NCBI GenBank assembly: GCA_026004655.1
Contig: BPJO01000005.1
Span: 62,001-126,000 of the forward strand
Reading direction: 5' to 3'
Source of the DNA: Phycisphaerae bacterium
Lineage (GTDB): Bacteria > Planctomycetota > Phycisphaerae > Tepidisphaerales > Tepidisphaeraceae
DNA: 64,000 nucleotides
Below, piece by piece: positions 41,830 to 56,075 of this stretch; positions within the stretch are counted from its first letter, which is position 1, and each line of letters opens with the position of its first letter. The notes below the pieces were generated by a model. The model ran no database searches, was not told where the DNA came from, and saw only the letters and a list, made by a program, of their open reading frames with translations. The translations under genes were made by a program, and so were the position numbers.

Positions 41830-41855
41830 CATGAGTAGAGTTTAATACTCTCATG
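41830..41855. promoter_or_regulatory. dyad covering the AraC-family gene start codon
   Basis: CATGagtAGAGTttaatACTCTCATG. Confidence 0.5.
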
Positions 41856-42713
41856 TCTGTCAATCAACCGACTTCTGCTCCAAGTACGATCATCTATCAT
41901 CATGGTTTCCGCGCCATGGAAATGAATGAACAGGCCGTGGCCGGGCATCGGATCAGGTATGCCGAGGTCGCTATCAGTATTTTCGATTTCGGGGGATCCA
42001 AGCTTTTGTTCGGGGATCGAGTGGAACTGATTCAGCCAAGACAGATGCACCTACATTGGGGCGCCGTGCCACATCAGCCTCTAGAACACATTAATCCGAG
42101 TCGTTTCTGGGTGGTGACATTTCCCATGGGGTGGTTTCTGAGTTGGGATATACCCAAAGAGTTCTCGCATCACATTTTGCGTGGAGGATTCGTCAGAGAA
42201 CCCGATCCAACGTTTGGGGAATGGGATTGTTCGATTTTTGCCCGATGGACCGAAGATCTATCCGGTTCGGTGGACTGGAGACGACGCGCTGCCATCTTGG
42301 AGATCCGTGCCCGCGTCGAACGATTGGCTCATTCGGTTAATCTGCAGTCCACGGGAAATAACCCGTCCACAGCGACCTCGGGGGCGTCATCCGGGGAACG
42401 ACTGGACAAGATGCTGAGATTCATCTCGCAGAGGTATGTTGATCCGATCAGCGTGTCCGATATCGCCGAGGCAGCGGGTATTCATCCCAACTCCGCGATG
42501 CGTTTGTTTCGTCAAACCTGGGGGATGAGTCTCTGGTCGTTCGTAACGGAGTATCGGGTTTGGCAAGCGCAGTTGCTGTTGGCTACCACCGAATTGAAAG
42601 TATCTGAAATTGCGCGTCGAAGCGGTTTCGGGTCCGAGGCTCAGTTTTATACCGCGATGAAAGGTTTGACCGGTAAAAGTCCGGCTGCGTACCGTCGTCA
42701 ACTCCACGGGTAA
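41853..42713 (+). CDS. AraC family transcriptional regulator
   Basis: C-terminal HTH ISVSDIAEAAGIHPNSAMRLFRQTWGMSLWSFVTEYRVWQAQLLLATTELKVSEIARRSGFGSEAQFYTAMKGLTGKSPAAYRRQL. Confidence 0.93.
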   Translation: MSVNQPTSAPSTIIYHHGFRAMEMNEQAVAGHRIRYAEVAISIFDFGGSKLLFGDRVELIQPRQMHLHWGAVPHQPLEHINPSRFWVVTFPMGWFLSWDIPKEFSHHILRGGFVREPDPTFGEWDCSIFARWTEDLSGSVDWRRRAAILEIRARVERLAHSVNLQSTGNNPSTATSGASSGERLDKMLRFISQRYVDPISVSDIAEAAGIHPNSAMRLFRQTWGMSLWSFVTEYRVWQAQLLLATTELKVSEIARRSGFGSEAQFYTAMKGLTGKSPAAYRRQLHG

Positions 42714-43085
42714 CCCTTTCTCGATTTCAAAACGACCAAAAACCTTTTTAGGATGTCGCGTTGGCGCCCTTGTTTTAAATTTTTGAGCCAAAATTTATCC
42801 TTTCTTTATTTCCACATCTCTATTCGAGCCAAGAACTTCATCCGTTTTACGGACTGTGAAGGACAAGATGGGAAAACCGGTAGAATTGAACTCGTGAACG
42901 GACATGGTTTGTGCTATACTAAATAACCCTCGTAGCCGAGATGGTTTGCATCAGCCCGTTGACGATTACGGGCAGGATCATAAAGGCTTGCGCTAGTTGT
43001 TGGCCTGCAGATCGGGGCGGCCTAGATTGTCCGTCCTGTCTGTCTCTCATTTTTTGTGTTTTTTTGTGGGAAAGTGCCCAGACAC

Positions 43086-47653
<4,568 letters not shown>

Positions 47654-47773
47654 TGACAGGCTGAATGAACCGTCTCGGAGGAAAACCGGATTCTCTCAAA
47701 AAAAACGCAAAAATTAGTTGAATAATTCATTAATCTAACTAAGGTATCCCGTAGTATTTTATATGGGGTATTT

Positions 47774-48826
47774 GTGGTTACATCAGTCCGAAGCGAACCG
47801 GTCGAGATAATCGCTGTCACACCTTCTAAAGGGATTCGACTACCGAATCGATTATTACGATGGAGTCGGTATATCCTCGGTTGCCTCTTTGTTTTGCTTG
47901 TGATTGGAGAACTGTTTGCTCGATTTTACCTCGGGTTGGGCGATCCCCCTTTGTCGATCGAGGATGAAAAGGTTGAATACCGATTTAAACCGGGCATCTA
48001 CCACCGATTCGGGAATACCATCACGATTAACCTATTTTCCATGCGGAGTGGACCAATCACGCCTGAAAAGGTCGATCCGCGAGAGCTAAGGGTGTTGATG
48101 GTCGGTGACAGCGTGATCAACGGTGGATCTCTGACCGACGATCGTGAACTGGCGACAGCTATTCTACAGGATCAGTTGTCTTCGACTCTTCAAAGACCGG
48201 TGTATGTGGCCAATATCTCGGCCGGTTCGTGGGGTCCACCCAATCAGGCAGCCTATCTGAGAAAGTTCGGTTGGTTTGACGCTGATCTGCTGGTTCTGGT
48301 GCTTTCCAGTCACGACGCTATCGACACCCCGTCTTTTGAACCGACGGTTGGCGTTCACCCGAGTTATCCGGATCACAAACCTTTATTCGCCTTAACGGAA
48401 TTGATTCAGCGTTATTCTCCACTTTCCGGATTCTTCAATCCTGTACCCATCCAATCCTTTGAGTTGCAATATTCATCTCCTTCGGACGAAGTCCTGGAAG
48501 TTCGAAAGGAAAAATGCCAACAGGCATTGAGAGAAATGCTCGAGCAAGCTCAAAAGCAAGGGATTCCGTGTCTTATTCTGATTCATTCAACCCGAGACGA
48601 ACTCGACGGACAGATCCGTCCTGAACGATCAGCCATTCTCGAAGTTGCCAGCGAAAAGGCGGTTCCCGTCCTTGAAGACGGCCCTGCGATGAAGGATTCG
48701 CTACTTTCTGGAAAAGATCCCTTACGTGATAATGATGAGATTCACCCCAATGCGATCGGTCAACAGATTCTGGCCTCTATTCTGTACGATCCGATTCTGA
48801 ATCAGTTACGTTCCAGAATAGAATAA
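47774..48826 (+). CDS. SGNH/GDSL-like hydrolase with N-terminal TM
   Basis: LRVLMVGDSVINGGSLTDDRELATAILQDQL, NISAGSWGPPNQAAYL, DNDEIHPNAIGQQILA. Confidence 0.8.
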   Translation: MVTSVRSEPVEIIAVTPSKGIRLPNRLLRWSRYILGCLFVLLVIGELFARFYLGLGDPPLSIEDEKVEYRFKPGIYHRFGNTITINLFSMRSGPITPEKVDPRELRVLMVGDSVINGGSLTDDRELATAILQDQLSSTLQRPVYVANISAGSWGPPNQAAYLRKFGWFDADLLVLVLSSHDAIDTPSFEPTVGVHPSYPDHKPLFALTELIQRYSPLSGFFNPVPIQSFELQYSSPSDEVLEVRKEKCQQALREMLEQAQKQGIPCLILIHSTRDELDGQIRPERSAILEVASEKAVPVLEDGPAMKDSLLSGKDPLRDNDEIHPNAIGQQILASILYDPILNQLRSRIE

Positions 48827-49121
48827 ACCTTTTTCCGACTCGTCCTCAAGACCGATGTGTTGACTCATGACATGGGTGTGTGATGGGTCGGATGCTGGAT
48901 TCCCCCGTTCACTGTGCTGCACTGCAAGAACTCCCCAACCTGGGTGCCGGGAAAATACTCGATAATTAAGCATTCTGTTAGGCAGTAGGTCTGATAAAAT
49001 AATCAAGGTGGAATAGTCCATTTTTGCTGCTTGCAATGTCGATTGATCTGGTAAACTGTTGCATTTACTCCGCCGGGCCGCGGGGCGCGGTGGTCGGAGC
49101 CTGACCCTGTTGTTTTGTCCC

Positions 49122-52100
49122 ATGGCTGAACGTAATTCTGATTCGTCAATCTCTTTTCAGGCAAGGCTTGTTCCCCAGGGTAGTCACGCTGGCGCATCAC
49201 CGATCCTGATTACCCGCCCTGCAACCCTGATCGGGTCTCGTAAGCAAGTCGTTCGGGTGCACTTGGACAGCAGCACGGTTTCCAATGTGCATTGTGCGAT
49301 CATCTTGAATGATTGGGGGGCCTATATTCATGACCTTGCCAGTCGGACTCATACTTGGGTGAATGGTCAGAAAGTTGATGATATTGATCTGAATGACAGG
49401 GATCAGATCCAGATCGGCCGGTTTCAATTTTTGTACGAGGTGGTGAACCCATCGGTCGTTACTGCTGAGCCTGCTCCGATCATCGAGCTGGAGGTACCCA
49501 CGCTCTCCGATCCGCTGCGGATGACCAAACGTGTCATCCAGATTGGTAGACGACGGGGCAGTGACCTGGAGTTTGAGGACGAAAAGGTCTCCAATATTCA
49601 CTCGATTATTTTCCAGCGAAATGGGAAGTATTACGTTCGAGATATCGGTTCTCGTACCGGTACCTGGCTGAACGGTAAACCCATTCATCAGGAGCTGCTG
49701 GAAGATGGAACTCAAATCCGTATCGGCTCGTCGGTCATAACGGTCCATCTTGTGACTGATTCTCGAGCGGATGGTTTGATTCCCCTCCCAATTCCGGTTC
49801 CTCCGCCTTCGGTCGTCGCACCGTCGATCGAATCTGCTTCTACCCCCGTTGTGGAAGATAAGTCTGGCTCCGGGGTGACTTCCCCTGACGTTCCGGATCT
49901 TTCACCTGTTCCCCTTGAAACCGAACCGCAAACAGCCACTGACGGAGAGGTGGAATCGTCTCTCGTGATTCGACCCGCGGATGAATCGCTGGAAGTTTCT
50001 GAAAAAACTCCACTCGAATCCCCGTCTGGATACGACGTCAATCTCGACGAGCCGGTAGAACGCCGACCAAACGGGCATGATGCTGATCAATCCGATTCCA
50101 CCGATGAAACGGTGCAAAGCAGGTCGTCTGCAACAACCACCGATGAATCGGGTCCGTCCGAACCACCGGATTCAGCCGATTTCGATCAGGAGCTGGTGTC
50201 GGACATTCAGGACCGTTTCGAATCCCCTGATCAACCCGTACAGGCATCGGAAATAGCCATCCATCCTGTCGATCTGCCTCCGTCTCTCGCACCGGAACCT
50301 CTTATCGTACCATCGGCCGATATTTCCGGGCATGACCGACCAATTGCTTCAAACGACCTACCAACAGCGCCTGTGTTCGGATCCGAACCGTCGGCTACGG
50401 AATCCGAACGCTCCATCAAAACCGATTCTACCGACGATGAAGCCGGTCCTCTGGAGCTTCACCTTGCCCAAGACGCCTCTGATGAGTCGGAAGGAAAAGA
50501 AATCGAACTGGCGCCAATCGGCGACTCTATTGTTCAGCATCAACCTGATTCGGCACCTGTATCGACTGACAAAACCGAAGACGATGTTTCCAGCAAGCTG
50601 CAACTTCCCGATCAACCCATCGTTTCCGACACACTTCCTGACCTGGAAGAGATTTCAGAAGCGAACACCCCCGAACCCGGTTCATCGGATACCGATCCAG
50701 CCGGGATCGTGCCCTCAGCCCGTCCTGCCGAGATCAGCGAGGCGATGCTCGAAGAGCCTTCGTCAGATCAACAGGTTTCATCAGTCGTATCTGACGAAAC
50801 CTTCTGCGACAAACAAGCCTCTTCGTCCGTCCCTTCTTCGATGTCGCCTACCCCATTGACGGAAGATAATCCTTTGGACGGTCTGGAGTTACTTGAAGAA
50901 TCATCCTCGGACGATTCTTCGTCTTTTACCAAGCCGGATCATTCTTCGGAACAGGTCGGGGTCGAACCACTGTCGCCCGAGCCAGTTCCGGATCTTCAGA
51001 GGATCGATTTTTCGGATCTGGACCTCGAATCCGACGATTCAGAGTTTGAAGACCCCTCCGCCGAGACTGCCTTTGCCGTCAGCGAGATCGACCCGTTTGA
51101 TCTGGAAGAAAACGAAACGGCAGAACCTCTGATGAACCTGGCCGATTCGGTGTCAGGTCAGACCCACGATCATGATCACGTCGAGGTGATGGAAGAGACA
51201 TCCCCCACCCCAGACTCGGCGTTCGAAGGTTTTGATCATCCGTCGTTGGTCGAGGAAAATGCCGAATCCAACCCCTCTGTAACTGTCGCATCAGCCGACA
51301 CCCCCGAAATCGAACCACCGTCCGAGGGAGAACTCAAGGACCTGATTCCCGAACACGGACCGTTGATCGGCGGGGTTTTCACGCCCGAATCCCAAGGGTT
51401 CATGGTGGGAGGTTCGGTTTTGCCCGAGCCGATTCCGGTAAAGCAGAACGAAACGAAACCGATTCCCGAATCGACCAAACCGGCTCGACCGCATCGGGTC
51501 GGTTTTGGCGGGGCATCTTCCACATCGTCGTCTTCTCCGTTTGCAACGGTGCAGAACCCCGCCAGCGAAGATGTACTGATCGGTCGTCGGGCCGCCGAAT
51601 CGGTCGATGTCTTTGCCAATCCGTCCCCAACGCCCGAAGACCTGCTCTTAGATGACTATGCCAACACCAACGGGTCGGAACCACCAAGCCTCGGACGGGC
51701 AGAGGCATCAGAAACATTCAACAAAACTGAACCCGAAACCGAAGAACTGAAGAAGACGGCAGAGCTTTTCCGTCCCCGTGGTGTGATCTCAGCCATTCCG
51801 GCAAACCAGCCGATTGTGCCCCCGACCCTAAACCATCCGGACCAGGACCCCGGGACTCAGTCCCGACAACGCAAACGTCGTCTTCGAACGATCCTGTTAT
51901 GTACGTTGGGAATGTTGCCTTTGATCGGAGGAATCGTTTTGGGGGTCTATCAGTACGTTCCGGTCGAGTCGAAACTAGTGGCCGCCATTACGTATGAAGG
52001 TCTTTCCAACGCCAGCGAGCATCGTCGGCGAGAGTTCAAAACCACGCATACCTACCTGTTGACTGAGGAATCGACCCGAATACAGGCACTGAACGAACTT

Positions 52101-53984
52101 GGTCCGTCGTGGGATCACAAAAAAGGATTTTTGACCAGCACCGAGACGATCAAGTCAGCTCTGTTACCCACGCCTACCGAGCGCTGGCCAGCCTCGAATC
52201 CCGACCAGATGCACCTGATTCTGATGTCACGGGATAAGGAAAATGATCTGGTTCGTCTCAAAGCGTTGGCAACGGCGTTGATCAAGGCCGACGAACTTCA
52301 AACCCGAAGAGCTCAAAAGTTGAGGGACGAAGCCTCATCTGCTCAAAAAGAATTAGCCACTTTACGCGAAGAATTGGCCCGGATTGATAACAAGTTGCGA
52401 ATCAATCAGTCCCTGGGTGAAAACCGCCCCGACGATACCCTGCTTGCCCAGATCGAAGCCAAACGACATGCCGTCGACCAAGAGGTGACGGCTGCGATCA
52501 AAGCCCGTCAGGAAATCGAAGCCGCGATCGAACGAGTTCGTACACAGGATGTTTCTGAACTGGCTCCGTTACCGATTGCAGAAGTCGAAGCTGCGGACGA
52601 GACACTAAGAAACCTCAACGCTCAAATGGATCGTGTGCGTGAAGAGGCCGAAGCATTCAACCGTGAGCTGATCTTGCGAACAGAGCAGGCTCGACGTGCC
52701 CTCGATGCCGCGATCAGCAAGCTTGAAGCCGATCTTACCGCAGCCAAACAACAGGAAATTAACGGTAAGTTCGCTGATTACGTCGATGGGGCCAACCGTC
52801 TGGCGACGGACGTAAAGAATCTTACCGAAGATCTACTACGTCGTCAGGAGCAGCAGTACACCCGTCTGCAGGAACTTAAACAAAAGTTGTCAGAGCGGTT
52901 TGAGCAGCGTACCCGACAAATGCTCGAAAGCGATACTCAGCTTCAGCAGATGAAGGCCGAATTGTCGATGCTCCAGCGACAACAAAACGCTGCCTTGGCG
53001 GAAGGCGCACGCGAGGAAGCGGATCGCGTTTCGGCGCTGATGAAACTGTTACAGATCAAAATCGAGGAAAAAGAGTATCAGCATAAAAACGACCCCGTTC
53101 AGCAGGAAGTCATTTCTTCTCTGGAATCGATTATTCAGCAAACCGCCCGATCCATTGCCGAAGATCGCAAGAACATCAACGAAAGACTGACAGCTTCTCG
53201 AGAAGAGTTTTTGCGCAAGGCGCCGCGAGTGGATGAATTGCCCGAAGACCAAAAGGAGGTTGCGGCTTCGATCGAGAAACAGTTTGCCGCAGTGACCGAA
53301 GCGCGTAAGGCCTATTCGATGGCGGCCGACGAAGTAGAAGCCCAACAGGCCAATTTTGAAGCCAAGAACCGCGAAAAGCTCGCACGACTCCAGGCCGACA
53401 TCCACAGCCGGAAAATCGAACTGACTGAACTGGCTCGCGAAAAACAAGCGGTCTTGGCAGAACAAAATCGCAGGAAACTGCTCGAGCAAAAGCAGCTCGA
53501 ACTCGCGTCAGCCCGTCAGAACCAGGAGAACAAGGAAATGCTCCTAGCTTCCATAATCGCTGAGAAGCAGAAGATGGAAGAGCACCGACGCAAACTGTTG
53601 GACACCGAACAGGAAACGGCAGAACTGATCGCGCAGAAAAGTGAAAAGGAACAGCGAATCCGTCATCTGAGTGTCTGGTTACGCAGCAAGGAAGCCGAAT
53701 TGGCTGGGATCATTATTCCTTCAAGTCGGGTGGACATTCAGTCTTTCGACCAGCAGGATCGTCGACCGGTATATGCAGGGGTCGCAGCAGGAACGGTTTT
53801 TCTGCTCATGCTGATTCCAATTATTCATAACCTCCGACTATTATCGCGGGAGACACACACTTCCGATTCTGTTCGTGAAGTGAATACATCACCGACCTTC
53901 GGTTTGGACCCCGCAATGAGACTTGAAACCGATACGGATCAGGAAACCGATTCAACGACACCCGAGCCGGTGACGACTCGATAA
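49122..53984 (+). CDS. tandem FHA-domain protein with acidic linker and membrane-bound coiled-coil, PCP/Wzz-like C-terminal module
   Basis: FHA1 ATLIGSRKQVVRVHLDSSTVSNVHCAIILN; FHA2 IQIGRRRGSDLEFEDEKVSNIHSIIFQRNGKYYVRDIGSRTGTWLNG; TM1 TILLCTLGMLPLIGGIVLGVYQYV; long coiled coil; TM2 VYAGVAAGTVFLLMLIPIIHNL. Confidence 0.85.
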   Translation: MAERNSDSSISFQARLVPQGSHAGASPILITRPATLIGSRKQVVRVHLDSSTVSNVHCAIILNDWGAYIHDLASRTHTWVNGQKVDDIDLNDRDQIQIGRFQFLYEVVNPSVVTAEPAPIIELEVPTLSDPLRMTKRVIQIGRRRGSDLEFEDEKVSNIHSIIFQRNGKYYVRDIGSRTGTWLNGKPIHQELLEDGTQIRIGSSVITVHLVTDSRADGLIPLPIPVPPPSVVAPSIESASTPVVEDKSGSGVTSPDVPDLSPVPLETEPQTATDGEVESSLVIRPADESLEVSEKTPLESPSGYDVNLDEPVERRPNGHDADQSDSTDETVQSRSSATTTDESGPSEPPDSADFDQELVSDIQDRFESPDQPVQASEIAIHPVDLPPSLAPEPLIVPSADISGHDRPIASNDLPTAPVFGSEPSATESERSIKTDSTDDEAGPLELHLAQDASDESEGKEIELAPIGDSIVQHQPDSAPVSTDKTEDDVSSKLQLPDQPIVSDTLPDLEEISEANTPEPGSSDTDPAGIVPSARPAEISEAMLEEPSSDQQVSSVVSDETFCDKQASSSVPSSMSPTPLTEDNPLDGLELLEESSSDDSSSFTKPDHSSEQVGVEPLSPEPVPDLQRIDFSDLDLESDDSEFEDPSAETAFAVSEIDPFDLEENETAEPLMNLADSVSGQTHDHDHVEVMEETSPTPDSAFEGFDHPSLVEENAESNPSVTVASADTPEIEPPSEGELKDLIPEHGPLIGGVFTPESQGFMVGGSVLPEPIPVKQNETKPIPESTKPARPHRVGFGGASSTSSSSPFATVQNPASEDVLIGRRAAESVDVFANPSPTPEDLLLDDYANTNGSEPPSLGRAEASETFNKTEPETEELKKTAELFRPRGVISAIPANQPIVPPTLNHPDQDPGTQSRQRKRRLRTILLCTLGMLPLIGGIVLGVYQYVPVESKLVAAITYEGLSNASEHRRREFKTTHTYLLTEESTRIQALNELGPSWDHKKGFLTSTETIKSALLPTPTERWPASNPDQMHLILMSRDKENDLVRLKALATALIKADELQTRRAQKLRDEASSAQKELATLREELARIDNKLRINQSLGENRPDDTLLAQIEAKRHAVDQEVTAAIKARQEIEAAIERVRTQDVSELAPLPIAEVEAADETLRNLNAQMDRVREEAEAFNRELILRTEQARRALDAAISKLEADLTAAKQQEINGKFADYVDGANRLATDVKNLTEDLLRRQEQQYTRLQELKQKLSERFEQRTRQMLESDTQLQQMKAELSMLQRQQNAALAEGAREEADRVSALMKLLQIKIEEKEYQHKNDPVQQEVISSLESIIQQTARSIAEDRKNINERLTASREEFLRKAPRVDELPEDQKEVAASIEKQFAAVTEARKAYSMAADEVEAQQANFEAKNREKLARLQADIHSRKIELTELAREKQAVLAEQNRRKLLEQKQLELASARQNQENKEMLLASIIAEKQKMEEHRRKLLDTEQETAELIAQKSEKEQRIRHLSVWLRSKEAELAGIIIPSSRVDIQSFDQQDRRPVYAGVAAGTVFLLMLIPIIHNLRLLSRETHTSDSVREVNTSPTFGLDPAMRLETDTDQETDSTTPEPVTTR

Positions 53985-54048
53985 ACAAGTCTGCGTATGA
54001 GGTCAAACCAAAAATAGGAGCAGGACTTTCTTGTATAACTTTCGACCA

Positions 54049-54468
54049 TTATTCGAGTACGATTGCGTCAGCTTCGATTTCAATCATCGCTTGAGAGTCG
54101 ATAAGCCGGGAGACTTCTAGAATCGAAGTCGCCGGTCGGATATTTCCGAAAACGCGTCCGTGTACCTCGGCCACTTCTTCCCATCGGGTAATGTCGGTGA
54201 CGTACATTCGTGTTCGTATGACGTGCTCAGGTTTTCCGCCGAGACTTTGGATGGCGGCTAGGATGATGTCCAGGGATCGCTGGGTCTGATCACGAATCGA
54301 AGGTGAATAAGAACCATCGGCATTGACTCCGACCGTCCCGGTCACACAGATGAAAGAACCCGACCGTACTGCCCGGGAATATCCCATTTTAGGTTCCCAT
54401 TTGGATCCAGAAGAGGCCGTGGGTCGTCCGCATCGGGTATCGGTAGTGATAGAAATCGGATTTGACAT
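54049..54468 (-). CDS. RidA/YjgF family protein
   Basis: GYSRAVRSGSFICVTGTVGVNADGSYSP...DIILAAIQSLGGKPEHVIRTRMYVTDITRWEEVAEVHGRVFGNIRPATSILEVSRLIDSQAMIEIEADAI. Confidence 0.9.
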   Translation of the reverse strand: MSNPISITTDTRCGRPTASSGSKWEPKMGYSRAVRSGSFICVTGTVGVNADGSYSPSIRDQTQRSLDIILAAIQSLGGKPEHVIRTRMYVTDITRWEEVAEVHGRVFGNIRPATSILEVSRLIDSQAMIEIEADAIVLE

Positions 54469-54725
54469 AGATAACCACAATAACCGTCGCCTCGATTGAA
54501 TAACATAGCCGGGGCAATCAGTACGATAAGTTATTGCTGGCGCATATTTTAAAGTTAAATGGGGCAATTTGAGCGGATCAAAGCAAGTCACCGGGGTGAT
54601 GGAAAATTCAAACCGTCGGTAAGAACGGACATCCCAAGGCGTCTTTCTTGTCGGGACGCTATCCAGCCGTTAACATCATGAAAATTGTTTGTCAAAATGA
54701 GCACGCAGTCGGGGAGTACGAGTCT

Positions 54726-55850
54726 ATGAAATTAGTCGTCACGATTCCCGCGTTGAACGAAGAAAAGACCATTGGAGATGTGGTTCGGGCCGTTCCGCGG
54801 GATATCGAAGGGATCAGCGAAGTCGAAATCATCGTCTGCAACGACGGATCGACCGACCGAACTGCAGAGCTCGCGCAAGAAGCGGGCGCGATTGTGATCG
54901 ATATTCATGGACGTCCCGGGCTTGGCAGGGTCTTCAGGACCGGATTCGAACGAGCGATGAGACGAGGGGCGGATATTATTGTGAACATCGACGGAGATGG
55001 TCAATTCAACCCTGCGGACATCCGCCAACTCATTCAGCCGATTCTCAATGACGAAGCTGATTTTGTCACCTGTTCCCGGTTTAAAGACCCGGCATTACAT
55101 CCGACCATGCCCGCAGTGAAGTTTTGGGGAAACAAGGTCGTCACCAGTATCATCAACTGGGTTTGCGGTGGAACCCATTTTTCCGACGTGTCCTGTGGTT
55201 TTCGTGCGTTCAACCGTGAAGCCATGTACCGAATGACTCTTTTCGGAAGGTACACCTATACGCAGGAATGTTTCATCGACCTGTTCAGCAAAGGGCTGCG
55301 TATTGCTGAAGTGCCTTTAAAAGTTCGTGGAGTACGAGAACACGGAAAGTCGCGAGTCGCCAGTTCGATCCTCAAGTATGCGACCAACTCCCTCCCGATC
55401 ATCATCCGTGCCATGCGAGACATTCAACCGCTGAAATTTTTCGGGGGCATCGCGGGGCTCTTCCTCATACTGAGTTTGGTTACCGGTGCGTTTATTACCG
55501 GCTGGTACTTTTACAATGGCTTTAAGACCAGTCCCTTCTCGAGTGTGATCTATATCAGCGGGGCCTGTCTGATCCTGTCCTGTATTTTTGGGGTGCTGGC
55601 GTTGTTGGCGGACATGCTGGGAAGACACCGCAAAATCAGTGAAGAAATGTTGTATCTGGCTCGACGTCGGATCTATTCCAGCAAACGAACGATCAAGGTG
55701 TCGTTGCCGGATCAGAATCACCAAGCCGGCCTGCCAACTCTTTCCGATGCTTGGGCCCCGATTATTCGTTCGATCCACGGTCCGGAGCACGCCCATGATA
55801 CGGAAGTACATGTGACATCTTCCGACCGTTCGAGCAAGACTGCTGTTTGA
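54726..55850 (+). CDS. family 2 glycosyltransferase (polyprenyl-phosphate sugar transferase-like, C-terminal TMs)
   Basis: KLVVTIPALNEEKTIGDVVRAVP, VCNDGSTDRTAELA, NIDGDGQFNPADI; two TM helices. Confidence 0.92.
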   Translation: MKLVVTIPALNEEKTIGDVVRAVPRDIEGISEVEIIVCNDGSTDRTAELAQEAGAIVIDIHGRPGLGRVFRTGFERAMRRGADIIVNIDGDGQFNPADIRQLIQPILNDEADFVTCSRFKDPALHPTMPAVKFWGNKVVTSIINWVCGGTHFSDVSCGFRAFNREAMYRMTLFGRYTYTQECFIDLFSKGLRIAEVPLKVRGVREHGKSRVASSILKYATNSLPIIIRAMRDIQPLKFFGGIAGLFLILSLVTGAFITGWYFYNGFKTSPFSSVIYISGACLILSCIFGVLALLADMLGRHRKISEEMLYLARRRIYSSKRTIKVSLPDQNHQAGLPTLSDAWAPIIRSIHGPEHAHDTEVHVTSSDRSSKTAV

Positions 55851-56075
55851 AGTCGTTTGGGGTCTTGAGAACGGGTCTGATCTATATTGTTGGTTGTGGG
55901 ACTGATGCGACACATCTTTGGAGTAAAATTGCAATACTTTCCTGATCATCCAATCACCTGATGCAGTTAGGATCATTAACCGTTAGTGGTTAGCTAGGCG
56001 TCTGCGAATGCAAGAATGATTCGTGGAAGATGGGCTATCGTGTCAGTTTTTGTTTCAGGTCAGAGGATCTCTTTG

